The notes below the pieces were generated by a model. It made no database searches. It worked only from the letters and a program-made list of their open reading frames with translations, and was not told the DNA's origin. Both the position numbers and the translations under genes were made by a program. Shown here piece after piece: positions 51,726 through 60,507 of a DNA stretch of 64,000 nucleotides (positions are counted from its first letter, which is position 1; each line of letters starts with the position of its first letter). The stretch comes from Janibacter limosus. GTDB taxonomy: Bacteria; Actinomycetota; Actinomycetes; Actinomycetales; Dermatophilaceae. The DNA lies in the NCBI RefSeq assembly GCF_004295485.1, contig NZ_CP036164.1, positions 3,224,001-3,288,000 of the forward strand, given 5' to 3'.

Positions 51726-51808
51726 GCACGACCTTAAGGAAATGCGCGGGGGTGCGCACGACCTTAGGGAGATGCGCAAGAGGGTGCGCACGACCTTAGG
51801 GAGATGCG
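51726..51808. repeat. Three direct 21-bp repeats in the gap between the MoxR-2 operon and gntR
   Basis: The unit GCACGACCTTAGGGAGATGCG occurs at 51756-51776 and 51788-51808, and with two changes at 51726-51746. Start-to-start distances are 30 and 32 bp. Each unit has TGCGC-type ends that make an imperfect dyad. The gap lies between converging genes, so promoter operators are not expected; a REP-like or protein-binding array is possible. Confidence 0.8.
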
Positions 51809-51820
51809 GACTGGGGCGGG

Positions 51821-52561
51821 TCAGCGCTCGTCGAGCATGAGGTCGATCGTGTAGTCGAGGGCCCGGTAGGCGTGGTCGCCGAACTCGATGGCCGCCCCCG
51901 ATGCGTCGAAGGCCATCCGGGTCATCGTGAGCACCGGCTGCCCGGAGCGCAGCCCGAGCGCGCGGCGCTCGGCGGCGGTCGGCATCCGGGCCCCGATCGA
52001 CTGCTGGGCGACGACGGGCCTGACCCCGCGCTTGCGCAGCAGGGCGTAGAGACCCTGCTCCTGCAGGTCCTCACGGGTGATCTCGGAGTGGGCCGGCGGC
52101 AGCCAGTTGTGCATGATCGCCAGCGGCTGGTCGCCGGCGGAGCGCACCCGGACCACGGTGAGCATCTCGGTGCCGGGCTCGAGGTCGAGCGCCGCGGCGG
52201 CCCGCTCGTCGGTGCCCATCCCGATCTCGATGACCTCGGTGCGCGGCTCGCGCCCCTCGGCCTGGAGGTCGTCGAAGAGCGAGGTCAGGCGGGCCTTGCG
52301 GTGCACCTTGCGGTTGGCGACGGTCGTGCCGAGACCGCGGCGGCGCACGAGCAGGCCCTGGTCGACCATCTCCTGGATGGCGCGGCGCACGGTCGGGCGC
52401 GACAGCGTGAGGCGCGCGGCGAGGGCGAGCTCGTTCTCGAAGGGGTCCCCGGGCTGCAGGCGGCCGTCGTCGATCGCGGCGGTCAGCTGCTCGGCCAGCT
52501 GGTGGTACAGCGGCACGGGAGAGGCCCGGTCGATGACCACCTCGAGCTGCAGCGCTGACAT
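51821..52561 (-). CDS. GntR/HutC-family regulator, probable repressor of the inositol cluster
   Basis: A 246-residue regulator. The GntR winged helix is at about 10-78 (PLYHQLAEQLTAAIDDGRLQPGD, LTLSRPTVRRAIQEMVDQGLL), followed by a UTRA ligand-binding domain (EMLTVVRVRSAGDQPLAIMHNW). It is divergent from the inositol genes with 136 bp between, which holds two overlapping inverted repeats and the operon promoter. The ligand is presumably an inositol intermediate; that is inferred from context. Confidence 0.9.
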   Translation of the reverse strand: MSALQLEVVIDRASPVPLYHQLAEQLTAAIDDGRLQPGDPFENELALAARLTLSRPTVRRAIQEMVDQGLLVRRRGLGTTVANRKVHRKARLTSLFDDLQAEGREPRTEVIEIGMGTDERAAAALDLEPGTEMLTVVRVRSAGDQPLAIMHNWLPPAHSEITREDLQEQGLYALLRKRGVRPVVAQQSIGARMPTAAERRALGLRSGQPVLTMTRMAFDASGAAIEFGDHAYRALDYTIDLMLDER

Positions 52562-52600
52562 GCCGGGGAGCCTACGCGCACCACAGGCTGACAGCCATAC

Positions 52601-52651
52601 GTCCTTATGTCAGGACAAACTCTTGACATGGGCTGGGGGCTCGACAAGAGT
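52601..52651 (+). promoter_or_regulatory. iol promoter with overlapping GntR-type dyads
   Basis: A -35 box TTGACA (52623-52628) and AAGAGT (52646-52651) with 17-bp spacing. Dyad A is GTCCT-N6-AGGAC (52601-52616). Dyad B is ATGTCA-N11-TGACAT (52607-52629) and covers the -35 box. Binding at either would hinder transcription of the inositol genes, and dyad A is near the gntR start as well. Confidence 0.55.
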
Positions 52652-52697
52652 GTCCCGCATCACGTTGGCCCACCCCCTGCAAAGGAGCACCCCGCTG

Positions 52698-53720
52698 ATG
52701 CGGATCGGACTCGTCGGCCTCGGCCGGATCGGTGCCTTCCACGCCGAGACCCTCGTCGCCCTCCCCGCCGTGGAGACCCTGGTCATCACCGACGCGCGCG
52801 AAGGGGCCGCCGACGAGCTCGCCGTCCGCCTGCGCGAGATCGCCCCCGACACCCGGGTCGAGGTCGTGCCTCCCGAGGAGCTGCTCGCCGCGGGTCTCGA
52901 CGGCCTCGTCGTCGCGACCGCCACCAACGGTCACGCCGAGTGGATCCGCCGCGGGATCGAAGGGGGCGTCCCCACCTTCTGCGAGAAGCCCGTCGCCGGC
53001 GGCCTGGCCGAGACGATCGAGCTGGGCCGGCTCGAGGCGGCCAGCGACGTCCCCGTGCACATCGGTCACCAGCGCCGCTTCGACGCCGGCTTCCGGCGCG
53101 CGCGCGAGGCCGTGGCGTCCGGCGAGCTCGGCTTCGTCCACACGATCCGCGCCAACACCCACGACCAGGCCCCGCCACCGGCCGAGTTCATCCCCACCTC
53201 CGGCGGGATATTCCGCGACTGCGGGGTGCACGACTTCGACGCGATCCGCTACGTCACCGGGCGCGAGATCGCCTCGGTCTACGCCGTGGGGGCCAACAAG
53301 GGCGCCGACTTCTTCAGCGCCGCCGGCGACGTCGACACGGGCGCTGCGGTGCTCACCCTCGACGACGACACCCTCGTGCTGATGTCGACGACCCGCTACA
53401 ACGGCGGCGGTCACGACGTGCGGATGGAGGTCATGGGGGAGCGCGGCACGATCACCGCCGGGCTCGACCACTCCCTCGCGATGACCAGCGCCGAGCCCGA
53501 CGTCGACTTCCCCCGCGGCCCGCAGAAGTGGTCCTTCATGGAGCGCTTCCTGCCCGCCTACCAGGCCGAGCTGACCGCCTTCTTCGAGGTGGCCGCCGGT
53601 CGGGCACCGAGCCCCTGCACCATTGCCGACGCCCTCGAGGCCTTTCGCGTCGCGGACGCGTGCGAGCTCTCCCGCGCCGAGGGCCGCCCCGTCGCCATGA
53701 CCGAGATCGAAGGACTGTGA
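52698..53720 (+). CDS. iolG: Inositol 2-dehydrogenase-type oxidoreductase (Gfo/Idh/MocA), copy 1
   Basis: A 340-residue NAD(P)-dependent oxidoreductase. Rossmann start MRIGLVGLGRIGAFHAE; substrate-pocket motif CEKPVAGG near 100; catalytic D-x-x-x-H in FRDCGVHDFDAIRYV. It should oxidise myo-inositol (or an isomer) to the inosose. AAAGGAG lies 10 nt before the ATG. First gene of the cluster. A second member of the family is at 62426, so the two may handle different inositol stereoisomers. Confidence 0.87.
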   Translation: MRIGLVGLGRIGAFHAETLVALPAVETLVITDAREGAADELAVRLREIAPDTRVEVVPPEELLAAGLDGLVVATATNGHAEWIRRGIEGGVPTFCEKPVAGGLAETIELGRLEAASDVPVHIGHQRRFDAGFRRAREAVASGELGFVHTIRANTHDQAPPPAEFIPTSGGIFRDCGVHDFDAIRYVTGREIASVYAVGANKGADFFSAAGDVDTGAAVLTLDDDTLVLMSTTRYNGGGHDVRMEVMGERGTITAGLDHSLAMTSAEPDVDFPRGPQKWSFMERFLPAYQAELTAFFEVAAGRAPSPCTIADALEAFRVADACELSRAEGRPVAMTEIEGL

Positions 53721-53722
53721 CC

Positions 53723-54637
53723 ATGACCGACCGGACCCCGCTCGCGGAGCGGATCGCCGCAGCACCGATCTCCTGGGGGGTCTGCGAGGTGCCCGGCTGG
53801 GGGTGGCAGCACCGGCCCCCCACGGTGCTGACGCAGATGCGTGAGCTGGGGATCGCGGCGACCGAGTTCGGTCCGGACGGGTTCCTCCCCGACGACCCGC
53901 AGGCCAAGGCGGACACGCTCGCCGAGTACGGTCTGGCCGCCGTCGGGCAGTTCGTCCCCGTCGTGCTGCACGACCCGCAGGTCGACCCCCTTCGCGTCGT
54001 GGAGGCCGCGATGGCCGGGCTCGTCGCCGCGCACGCCACCACCGTCGTCATCGCCGCGGCCACCGGCGCGCAGGGCTACGACGCCCGCCCCGAGCTGGAC
54101 GCGACCGGCTGGTCGACCCTTCTGGGCAACCTCGACCGGATCGCGGACGCCGCTGCGGCACAAGGCCTCACGGCCACCCTGCACCCGCACGTCGGCACGA
54201 TGGTGGAGTCCGGGGAGGAGACCGACCGGGTCCTCTCCGGGTCGCGCATCGGCCTGTGCCTCGACACGGGCCACCTGCTCATCGGCGGCGGTGACCCGGT
54301 GCGCGTCGCGCAGGAGCACCCGGAGCGGATCGCCCACATGCACCTCAAGGACGTGGACCTGGCCTGGGCGCGCAAGGTGCAGGAGGGCTCGGCGAGCTAC
54401 ACCGACGCGGTCGCGGCGGGCATGTACGTCGCGCTCGGGAGGGGTGACGTCGACGTCGCCGCGATCGTCCGGTCGCTCGAGGGGTCGGGCTACGAGGGCT
54501 GGTACGTCCTCGAGCAGGACACCGTCCTCGCCGGTGACCCGGCCGACCCCACCACGGCGAAGGGAGCCGGTGACCCTGTCGCCGACGTCCGGGCGTCCGT
54601 GGCGCACCTCGTGGCGATCGCCGAGGGGCTGGCCTGA
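53723..54637 (+). CDS. iolE: Inosose dehydratase-like TIM-barrel protein (IolE family)
   Basis: A 304-residue xylose-isomerase-like TIM barrel. The opening APISWGVCEVPGWGWQ and ATEFGPDGFLP, and the metal-binding HPHVGT and CLDTGHLLIGG with HMHLKDVD, fit IolE, which dehydrates the inosose to a diketo cyclitol. Related IolI/IolH isomerases have the same fold, so IolE is the best guess from gene order. It starts 2 nt after the iolG stop and overlaps the kinase gene by one base. Confidence 0.75.
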   Translation: MTDRTPLAERIAAAPISWGVCEVPGWGWQHRPPTVLTQMRELGIAATEFGPDGFLPDDPQAKADTLAEYGLAAVGQFVPVVLHDPQVDPLRVVEAAMAGLVAAHATTVVIAAATGAQGYDARPELDATGWSTLLGNLDRIADAAAAQGLTATLHPHVGTMVESGEETDRVLSGSRIGLCLDTGHLLIGGGDPVRVAQEHPERIAHMHLKDVDLAWARKVQEGSASYTDAVAAGMYVALGRGDVDVAAIVRSLEGSGYEGWYVLEQDTVLAGDPADPTTAKGAGDPVADVRASVAHLVAIAEGLA

Positions 54638-55599
54638 TGTACGACCTGATCACGATGGGCCGCACCGGGGTGGACATCTACCCCCTCGACCACGGGGTGC
54701 CGCTGGAGGAGGTGCGCACCTTCGAGAAGTTCCTCGGCGGCTCGGCCACCAATGTCGCCGTCGCCGCGGCCCGCTACGGTCGCGACACGGCGCTGATCAC
54801 CAAGACGGGCGCCGACGCCTTCGGCCGGTACGTGCGCGCCGAGGCCGAGCGCCTCGGTGTAGCAGGCGAGTTCATCACCGCCATCGAGGGCGACGGGCCC
54901 CCGACGCCGGTCACCTTCTGCGAGGTGCACCCGCCCGACGACTTCCCGCTGTACTTCTACCGCTGGCCGACCGCCCCCGACCTGATGCTCACCGACGCGG
55001 ACCTGCCGCTGGAGGAGATCCGGACCGCGCGGGTCTTCTGGACCACGGTGACCGGGTTGAGCGCCGAGCCGTCGCGCGCGGCCCACCACACCGCCTTCGC
55101 CGCGCGTGCCCTCGCCGAGCACACCGTGCTCGACCTCGACTACCGCCCGATGTTCTGGAGCGACCCGAGCGAGGCGAGCGCCCAGGTCGGCCGGGCCCTC
55201 GAGCACGTCACCATCGCGGTGGGCAACAAGGAGGAGTGCGAGGTCGCGGTCGGCGAGACCGACCCGCACCGCGCCGCGGACGCCCTCCTCGAGCGTGGGC
55301 TGGAGCTCGCGATCGTCAAGCAGGGACCCAAGGGGGTGCTCGCCGCCACCGCCGAGGAGAGGGTGGAGGTACCCCCCTTCCTCGTCGAGGTGGTCAACGG
55401 CCTGGGCGCCGGCGACGCCTTCGGTGGCGCGCTCGTCCACGGCCTGCTCGAGGGCTGGGACCTGCGCCGGATCCTCGAGTTCGCCAATGTCGCCGGAGCC
55501 ATCGTGGCCTCCCGGCTGGAGTGCAGCACCGCCATGCCGACGGTCGCCGAGGTCGATGCCGGCCTGGCCCGGTGGACGGCGAAGGGAGCCAGCGCATGA
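54637..55599 (+). CDS. iolC: 5-Dehydro-2-deoxygluconokinase (PfkB family)
   Basis: A 320-residue PfkB kinase: N-terminal FEKFLGGSATNVAVAAARYG, C-terminal anion hole and catalytic Asp in GLGAGDAFGGALVHG. It phosphorylates 2-deoxy-5-keto-gluconate in the inositol pathway. The ATG overlaps the upstream stop (TGATG), and its stop overlaps the aldolase ATG (ATGA). Confidence 0.93.
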   Translation: MYDLITMGRTGVDIYPLDHGVPLEEVRTFEKFLGGSATNVAVAAARYGRDTALITKTGADAFGRYVRAEAERLGVAGEFITAIEGDGPPTPVTFCEVHPPDDFPLYFYRWPTAPDLMLTDADLPLEEIRTARVFWTTVTGLSAEPSRAAHHTAFAARALAEHTVLDLDYRPMFWSDPSEASAQVGRALEHVTIAVGNKEECEVAVGETDPHRAADALLERGLELAIVKQGPKGVLAATAEERVEVPPFLVEVVNGLGAGDAFGGALVHGLLEGWDLRRILEFANVAGAIVASRLECSTAMPTVAEVDAGLARWTAKGASA

Positions 55600-56516
55600 G
55601 CACGACCAACCAGGTGGGTGCGCCCGACGGGGTCGCCGTCGACATCGCCGGTCTGACCCGGGTCCGCGCGAGCGACCCCGGGGCCATCGCCCGCGGCTGG
55701 GCGGCGCGGTCGCGTCGCCCCCTGCTGGCGGACGACGGGCGGATGCTGCTCGTCGCGGCCGACCACCCGGCCCGCGGTGCGCTCGGGGTGCGCGGTGACG
55801 CGGTGGCGATGGCCTCGCGCTCGGACCTGCTCCGCCGCCTGTCGGCTGCGCTGTCGCGCCCGGGCGTCGACGGGGTGCTCGGGACCCCCGACATCCTCGA
55901 CGACCTGCTGCTCATGGGTGCGCTCGAGGGCAAGGTGGCGATCGGGTCGATGAACCGAGGGGGGCTGCAGGGGGCCTCCTTCGAGCTCGACGACCGCTTC
56001 ACCGGGCACACGCCGGCCGAGATCGTCGCCCGGGGGATCGACGGGGGCAAGATGCTCACCCGCATCGACCTGCAGGACCCGGCGAGCGTCGCGACCCTCG
56101 AGGCGAGCGCCCGGGCGGTCACCGAGCTCGCCGCGCACCGCACGATGGCGATGGTCGAGCCCTTCTGGTCCACCCGGCGCGACGGCAAGGTGGTCAACCT
56201 GCTCGACCCCGAGTCGACGATCCGCTCGATCACCGTCGCCTCCGGACTGGGCGCCACGAGCGCCTACACCTGGCTCAAGCTGCCCGTCGTCGACGAGCTG
56301 GAGCGGGTGATGGACGCGACGACCCTCCCTTCGCTCCTGCTCGGTGGTGACCCCAAGGGCGACCCGCGCGACACCTACGCGTCGTGGGGACGCTCGCTGT
56401 CGATCCCGCAGGTGCGCGGCCTCGTCGTCGGCCGGGCGCTGCTCTACCCACCCGACGGCGACGTCGCCGGGGCCGTGGACATCGCGGCCGACCTCGTCCA
56501 CGGGGGTGGCGCATGA
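55596..56516 (+). CDS. DeoC/LacD-type aldolase, probable IolJ function
   Basis: A 306-residue class I aldolase-like protein (MLLVAADHPARGALGV; GKMLTRIDLQ; MAMVEPFW; SAYTWLKLPV with a possible Schiff-base Lys). Proteins of this group replace IolJ in actinobacterial inositol clusters and split the phosphorylated deoxy-keto-gluconate into malonate semialdehyde and DHAP. It lies directly after iolC with ATGA overlap. No methylmalonate-semialdehyde dehydrogenase (iolA) gene is present in the window. Confidence 0.8.
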   Translation: MSTTNQVGAPDGVAVDIAGLTRVRASDPGAIARGWAARSRRPLLADDGRMLLVAADHPARGALGVRGDAVAMASRSDLLRRLSAALSRPGVDGVLGTPDILDDLLLMGALEGKVAIGSMNRGGLQGASFELDDRFTGHTPAEIVARGIDGGKMLTRIDLQDPASVATLEASARAVTELAAHRTMAMVEPFWSTRRDGKVVNLLDPESTIRSITVASGLGATSAYTWLKLPVVDELERVMDATTLPSLLLGGDPKGDPRDTYASWGRSLSIPQVRGLVVGRALLYPPDGDVAGAVDIAADLVHGGGA

Positions 56517-57451
56517 ACCACACCCCCCGTACCGGAGCGGACAACGAGCGCTGGTTCCACCCCTTCGCGCCGAAGGGGGGTTCCTGGGCCGTCGAGATCA
56601 CCGACGCCGTCGAGGGGTGGCAGCACACCTCCCTGCGCGTCGCGGTGCTCGAGCCCGGCGCCCGGGTGGCGCACACACTCTCCGGGGAGGAGGCCATCGT
56701 CGTGCCGCTCACGGGCGGCACGACGGTGACGGTCGACGGGAGCGAGCACGTGCTCACCGGCCGGACCAGCGTCTTCGCCGGGCCGAGCGACACGCTCTAC
56801 GCCCCCGCCGGGAGCGACCTCGAGATCGCCAACCGCGGGGTCTCGACTGCCCGCATCGCCCTGTGCGGTGCCCGGGTCGAGGACCCGACCGGTGGTGGCC
56901 GCGAGGTCGTCGTCGTCCCCGCGGCCCAGGTGCCCGTCGAGCTGCGAGGTGCCGGCTCGTGCAGCCGCGAGGTGCGCGGCTTCGGCATGCCCGACACCCT
57001 GCCCGGCGCCGAGCAGATCCTCGCCTGCGAGGTGATCACCCCCGCCGGTGGCTGGTCCTCCTACCCACCGCACAAGCACGACACCGACCGGCCGGGGCAG
57101 GAGAGCGAGCTCGAGGAGATCTACTACTTCGAGACGCAGTCCGTCGGTGATGCCGGCGCCGGGCGCGCCCCGCTCACCCGCGGCGCCGACCGCGAGGACG
57201 GCCGCCAACCGGTCGGCTACCAGCAGGTGTATGGCGCCGAGGGTCGTGACATCGACGTCCTCGTCGAGGTCGCCACCGGCGACACCGTCCTGGTGCCGCA
57301 CGGCTGGCACGGGCCGGCGATGGCCGCCCCCGACGCCGACCTGTACTACCTCAACGTCATGGCCGGGCCCGGTCCCGAGCGGGCCTGGCTGATCTGCGAC
57401 GACCCCGCGCACGGGCAGATCCGGGCGAGCTGGACCGGGGAAGGACAGTGA
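56513..57451 (+). CDS. iolB: 5-Deoxy-glucuronate isomerase
   Basis: A 312-residue bicupin. The N-terminal cupin has EPGARVAHTLSGEEAIVVPL; the C-terminal cupin carries the metal ligands in SSYPPHKHD and the following E-rich EEIYYFE, and VLVPHGWHGPAM. It converts 5-deoxyglucuronate to 2-deoxy-5-keto-gluconate. Both ends overlap neighbours by 4 nt. Confidence 0.93.
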   Translation: MNHTPRTGADNERWFHPFAPKGGSWAVEITDAVEGWQHTSLRVAVLEPGARVAHTLSGEEAIVVPLTGGTTVTVDGSEHVLTGRTSVFAGPSDTLYAPAGSDLEIANRGVSTARIALCGARVEDPTGGGREVVVVPAAQVPVELRGAGSCSREVRGFGMPDTLPGAEQILACEVITPAGGWSSYPPHKHDTDRPGQESELEEIYYFETQSVGDAGAGRAPLTRGADREDGRQPVGYQQVYGAEGRDIDVLVEVATGDTVLVPHGWHGPAMAAPDADLYYLNVMAGPGPERAWLICDDPAHGQIRASWTGEGQ

Positions 57452-59460
57452 ACGACATGGGCGAGACCCTTCGAGACGCTCGCGGAGCGAGCTCCTCAGG
57501 GCACATCCGGCTCACGGTGGCCCAGGCGCTCGTGCGCTTCCTGGAGGCCCAGTGGAGCGAGCGCGACGGCGAGCGGCAGCGCCTCTTCGCCGGGGTGCTC
57601 GGCATCTTCGGCCACGGCAATGTCGCCGGTGTCGGCCAGGCGCTGCTCCAGGCCGAGCTGGCCCGCGGCGACGGCCCGGGCCACCTGCCCTACGTGCTGG
57701 CCCGCAACGAGCAGGCGATGGTGCACACCTCCGTCGCCTATGCCAAGCAGAAGGACCGGCTGCAGACCTGGGCGTGCACCGCCTCGGTCGGCCCCGGCAG
57801 CACCAACATGCTCACCGGCGCCGCGCTCGCGACGATCAACCGGATCCCGGTGCTGCTGCTGCCGAGCTCGATCTTCGCCACCCGGGCCGCCGGGCCGCTG
57901 CTGCAGGAGCTGGAGCAGCCCCACGGCGGGGACCTCACGGTCAACGACGCCTTCCGCCCGCTCTCGCGCTTCTACGACGAGGTGCGCCGGCCCGAGCAGC
58001 TGCCGAGCATCCTGCTCTCGGCGATGCGGGTGCTCACCGACCCCGCCGAGACCGGGGCCGTGACCATCTCCCTCCCGCAGGACGTGCAGGCGGAGGCCTT
58101 CGACTGGCCGCTCGAGCTCTTCGCCGAGCGCACCCACCACGTGGCCAGGCCCCCGGCCGAGCCGTCACGGATCGAGCAGGCTGCGCAGATCATCCGCTCG
58201 GCGCGGCGACCGATGATCGTCGCGGGCGGCGGCGTCCACTACTCGCAGGCCGAGGACGCGCTCGCGGCCCTGTGCGCCGCGACCGGCATCCCCGTCGGCG
58301 AGACGCAGGCTGGCAAGGGCTCGCTCCTGCACGGCAACCCGCAGCTCCTCGGCGCGGTCGGCTCCACCGGGACCGCCGCCGCCAATGCCGTTGCGGCGCA
58401 GGCCGATGTCGTCATCGGCGTCGGGACGAGGTACCAGGACTTCACGACCGCCTCCCGCACGGCCTTCGCCGCCGAAGGGGTGCGCTTCGTCAATCTCAAC
58501 ATCACCCCCTTCGACGCGGTGAAGCACTCCGGCCTGACGGTCGTCGGCGACGCCCGCGAGGGTCTCACCGCGCTGACCGCCGCGCTCGACGGCTGGTCCG
58601 TCGACGAAGACTACCGGCAGGAGCAGGCCGGCCTGTGGGCCGACTGGGACGCGCAGGTCGAGGCGGCCCACCACCCTTCGTCGCAGATCACCGACGCGCT
58701 CGCCGACGGCCTGCTCACCCAGGGCGAGGTCCTCGGGCTCGTCAACGAGCTCTCCGACCCCCGCGACGTCGTGCTGTGTGCCGCCGGCTCCATGCCCGGC
58801 GACCTGCACAAGACCTGGCGGGTCCGCGACCGACGCGGCTACCACGTCGAGTACGGCTACTCCTGCATGGGCTACGAGGTGCCGGCCTCGCTCGGCATCC
58901 GCTGGGCCGACCCGACCCGCGACGTCTTCGCGATGGTCGGCGACGGCGGCTACCTCATGATGCCGACCGAGCTCGTCACCGCGGTCCAGGAGCGGACCAA
59001 GGTCATCGTCGTGCTCGTGCAGAACCACGGCTTCCACTCCATCGGGTCGCTCTCCCAGTCCCTCGGCAGCCAGCGGTACGGCACGGCCTACCGGGGCCGC
59101 GGCGACGGGGGGCGCCTCGACGGCGACCGGCTGCCCGTCGACCTCGCCGCCAACGCGCGCTCGCTCGGCGCCCACGTCATCGAGGTGCACGAACGGGCCG
59201 GGCTCGAGGCCGCCATCCGCGAAGCCAAGGCAGCCCCGGCCGACGACGGGCCCGTCGTCATCCACGTCGAGACCGACCCGATGGTCTTCGGGCCCGACTC
59301 CGGCTCGTGGTGGGACGTGCCCGTCGGCGAGGTGAGCGAGCTCGACAGCACCCGCGAGGCGCGAGCCACCTACGAGCAGCACAAGAGCCGACAACGTTCG
59401 CATCTCGACCCGGCGGAGATCCCGCGTGTCGACGACGCGAGCCCCCAGACTCACAACTGA
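57448..59460 (+). CDS. iolD: 3D-trihydroxycyclohexane-1,2-dione hydrolase (TPP-dependent)
   Basis: A 670-residue ThDP enzyme. Family start IRLTVAQALVRFLEAQW with FGHGNVAGVGQAL; central domain; C-terminal TPP motif VGDGGYLMM with the Asn of VLVQNHG. It opens the ring of the diketo cyclitol. The start is GTG at 57448, overlapping iolB by 4 nt. Residues about 7-18 are encoded by a REP-like palindrome and do not belong to the family core, which starts near residue 20. No other start codon precedes the core except a GTG inside it. Confidence 0.93.
   Translation: MNDMGETLRDARGASSSGHIRLTVAQALVRFLEAQWSERDGERQRLFAGVLGIFGHGNVAGVGQALLQAELARGDGPGHLPYVLARNEQAMVHTSVAYAKQKDRLQTWACTASVGPGSTNMLTGAALATINRIPVLLLPSSIFATRAAGPLLQELEQPHGGDLTVNDAFRPLSRFYDEVRRPEQLPSILLSAMRVLTDPAETGAVTISLPQDVQAEAFDWPLELFAERTHHVARPPAEPSRIEQAAQIIRSARRPMIVAGGGVHYSQAEDALAALCAATGIPVGETQAGKGSLLHGNPQLLGAVGSTGTAAANAVAAQADVVIGVGTRYQDFTTASRTAFAAEGVRFVNLNITPFDAVKHSGLTVVGDAREGLTALTAALDGWSVDEDYRQEQAGLWADWDAQVEAAHHPSSQITDALADGLLTQGEVLGLVNELSDPRDVVLCAAGSMPGDLHKTWRVRDRRGYHVEYGYSCMGYEVPASLGIRWADPTRDVFAMVGDGGYLMMPTELVTAVQERTKVIVVLVQNHGFHSIGSLSQSLGSQRYGTAYRGRGDGGRLDGDRLPVDLAANARSLGAHVIEVHERAGLEAAIREAKAAPADDGPVVIHVETDPMVFGPDSGSWWDVPVGEVSELDSTREARATYEQHKSRQRSHLDPAEIPRVDDASPQTHN
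57467..57500 (+). repeat. REP-like palindrome within the first codons of iolD
   Basis: CCCTTCGAGACG, then CTCGCGGAGCGAG (a stem), then CTCCTCAGG. The same frame of sequence occurs in reverse at 62438-62470. Inner stem GCTCGC/GCGAGC. Confidence 0.75.
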
Positions 59461-59465
59461 AGAGA

Positions 59466-59483
59466 GGTGCCCGCCCGGGCACC
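59466..59483 (+). promoter_or_regulatory. Hairpin between iolD and the transporter genes
   Basis: A perfect 8-bp inverted repeat GGTGCCCG/CGGGCACC with two central bases, 5 bp after the iolD stop. It may stop part of transcription or protect the downstream transporter message. The remaining 48 bp of this gap hold the ribosome site GAGAAAGG. Confidence 0.6.
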
Positions 59484-59531
59484 GCACCCTTCCGCCGCAA
59501 CGGAGCGACGGATGATGAGAAAGGCACAACC

Positions 59532-60500
59532 ATGTCCCGTTTTTCACGCGTCAGCGTCGCCGCGACGTCGGCCATGGCCGCGCTCGCACTCGCCGCATGC
59601 TCCTCCTCCGGGGGCAAGCAGACCGAGGAGGGCGGAGGCAGCGCGGGTGGTGTCGACACCCCCGAGATGACCGTCGCCTTCATCACCCACGCCGAGCCCG
59701 GTGACACCTTCTGGGACCAGGTGCGCGCCGGTGCCGAGGACGCCGCCAAGAAGAACAACGTCAAGCTCGAGTACACCGCCAACCCCGAGGGGGCCGGGCA
59801 GTCCAACCTTGTCCAGCAGGCGGTCGACAAGAAGGTCGACGGCATCGCCGTCACCCTCGCCAAGCCCGAGGCGATGAAGGGCAATGTCGAGAAGGCCGTC
59901 GGCGCCGACATCCCCGTCGTCGCGCTCAACGCCGGCATGAACGAGTGGAAGGACATGGGCGCCCTGTCCTTCTTCGGCCAGGACGACGAGCTCGCCGGCG
60001 AGGCTGCGGGCGAGCGCCTCACCGAGGAAAAGGCGGGCAAGACCCTCTGCGTCATCCAGGAGCAGGGCCACGTCGGGCTCGAGGCGCGCTGCAAGGGCGT
60101 CGCCAAGACCTTCGACAAGTCCGAGAAGATCTACGTCAAGGGCACCGACACCGCCAACGTGCAGTCGACGATCACCGCCAAGCTGCAGCAGGACAAGAGC
60201 ATCACGCACGTGCTGACGCTCGGCGCCCCCTTCGCCCTCATCGCGCAGAAGTCGGTCAAGGAGGCCAGCAGCGAGGCCAAGGTCGCGACCTTCGACCTCA
60301 ACGACGAGGCGCTCAAGCAGATCAAGGGCGGCGGCATCGAGTGGGCGGTCGACCAGCAGCCCTACGTCCAGGGCTACCAGGCCGTCGACTCGCTGTGGCT
60401 GCGCGTCAACAAGGGCGCCTCCGTCGGCGGCGGCGAGCCGAGCTTCACCGGGCCCGCCTTCGTCGACGACAAGAACGTCGACCTGCTGCTCGAGGACTGA
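59532..60500 (+). CDS. Sugar (inositol) ABC transporter substrate-binding lipoprotein
   Basis: A 322-residue periplasmic-binding-protein-like lipoprotein (type I fold, ribose/inositol group). The lipobox is LAAC with Cys23; the fold starts MTVAFITHAEPGDTFWDQVR and has KVDGIAVTLAKPEAM and IPVVALNAGMNEW. It would deliver inositol to the permease encoded next. GAGAAAGG precedes the ATG. Confidence 0.92.
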   Translation: MSRFSRVSVAATSAMAALALAACSSSGGKQTEEGGGSAGGVDTPEMTVAFITHAEPGDTFWDQVRAGAEDAAKKNNVKLEYTANPEGAGQSNLVQQAVDKKVDGIAVTLAKPEAMKGNVEKAVGADIPVVALNAGMNEWKDMGALSFFGQDDELAGEAAGERLTEEKAGKTLCVIQEQGHVGLEARCKGVAKTFDKSEKIYVKGTDTANVQSTITAKLQQDKSITHVLTLGAPFALIAQKSVKEASSEAKVATFDLNDEALKQIKGGGIEWAVDQQPYVQGYQAVDSLWLRVNKGASVGGGEPSFTGPAFVDDKNVDLLLED

Positions 60501-60507
60501 TCCGGGG

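Noticed and set aside
51726..51808. Three 21-bp repeats as a minimal CRISPR array
   Set aside because: The gaps are only 9 and 11 bp, too short for spacers, and no cas gene is in the window.
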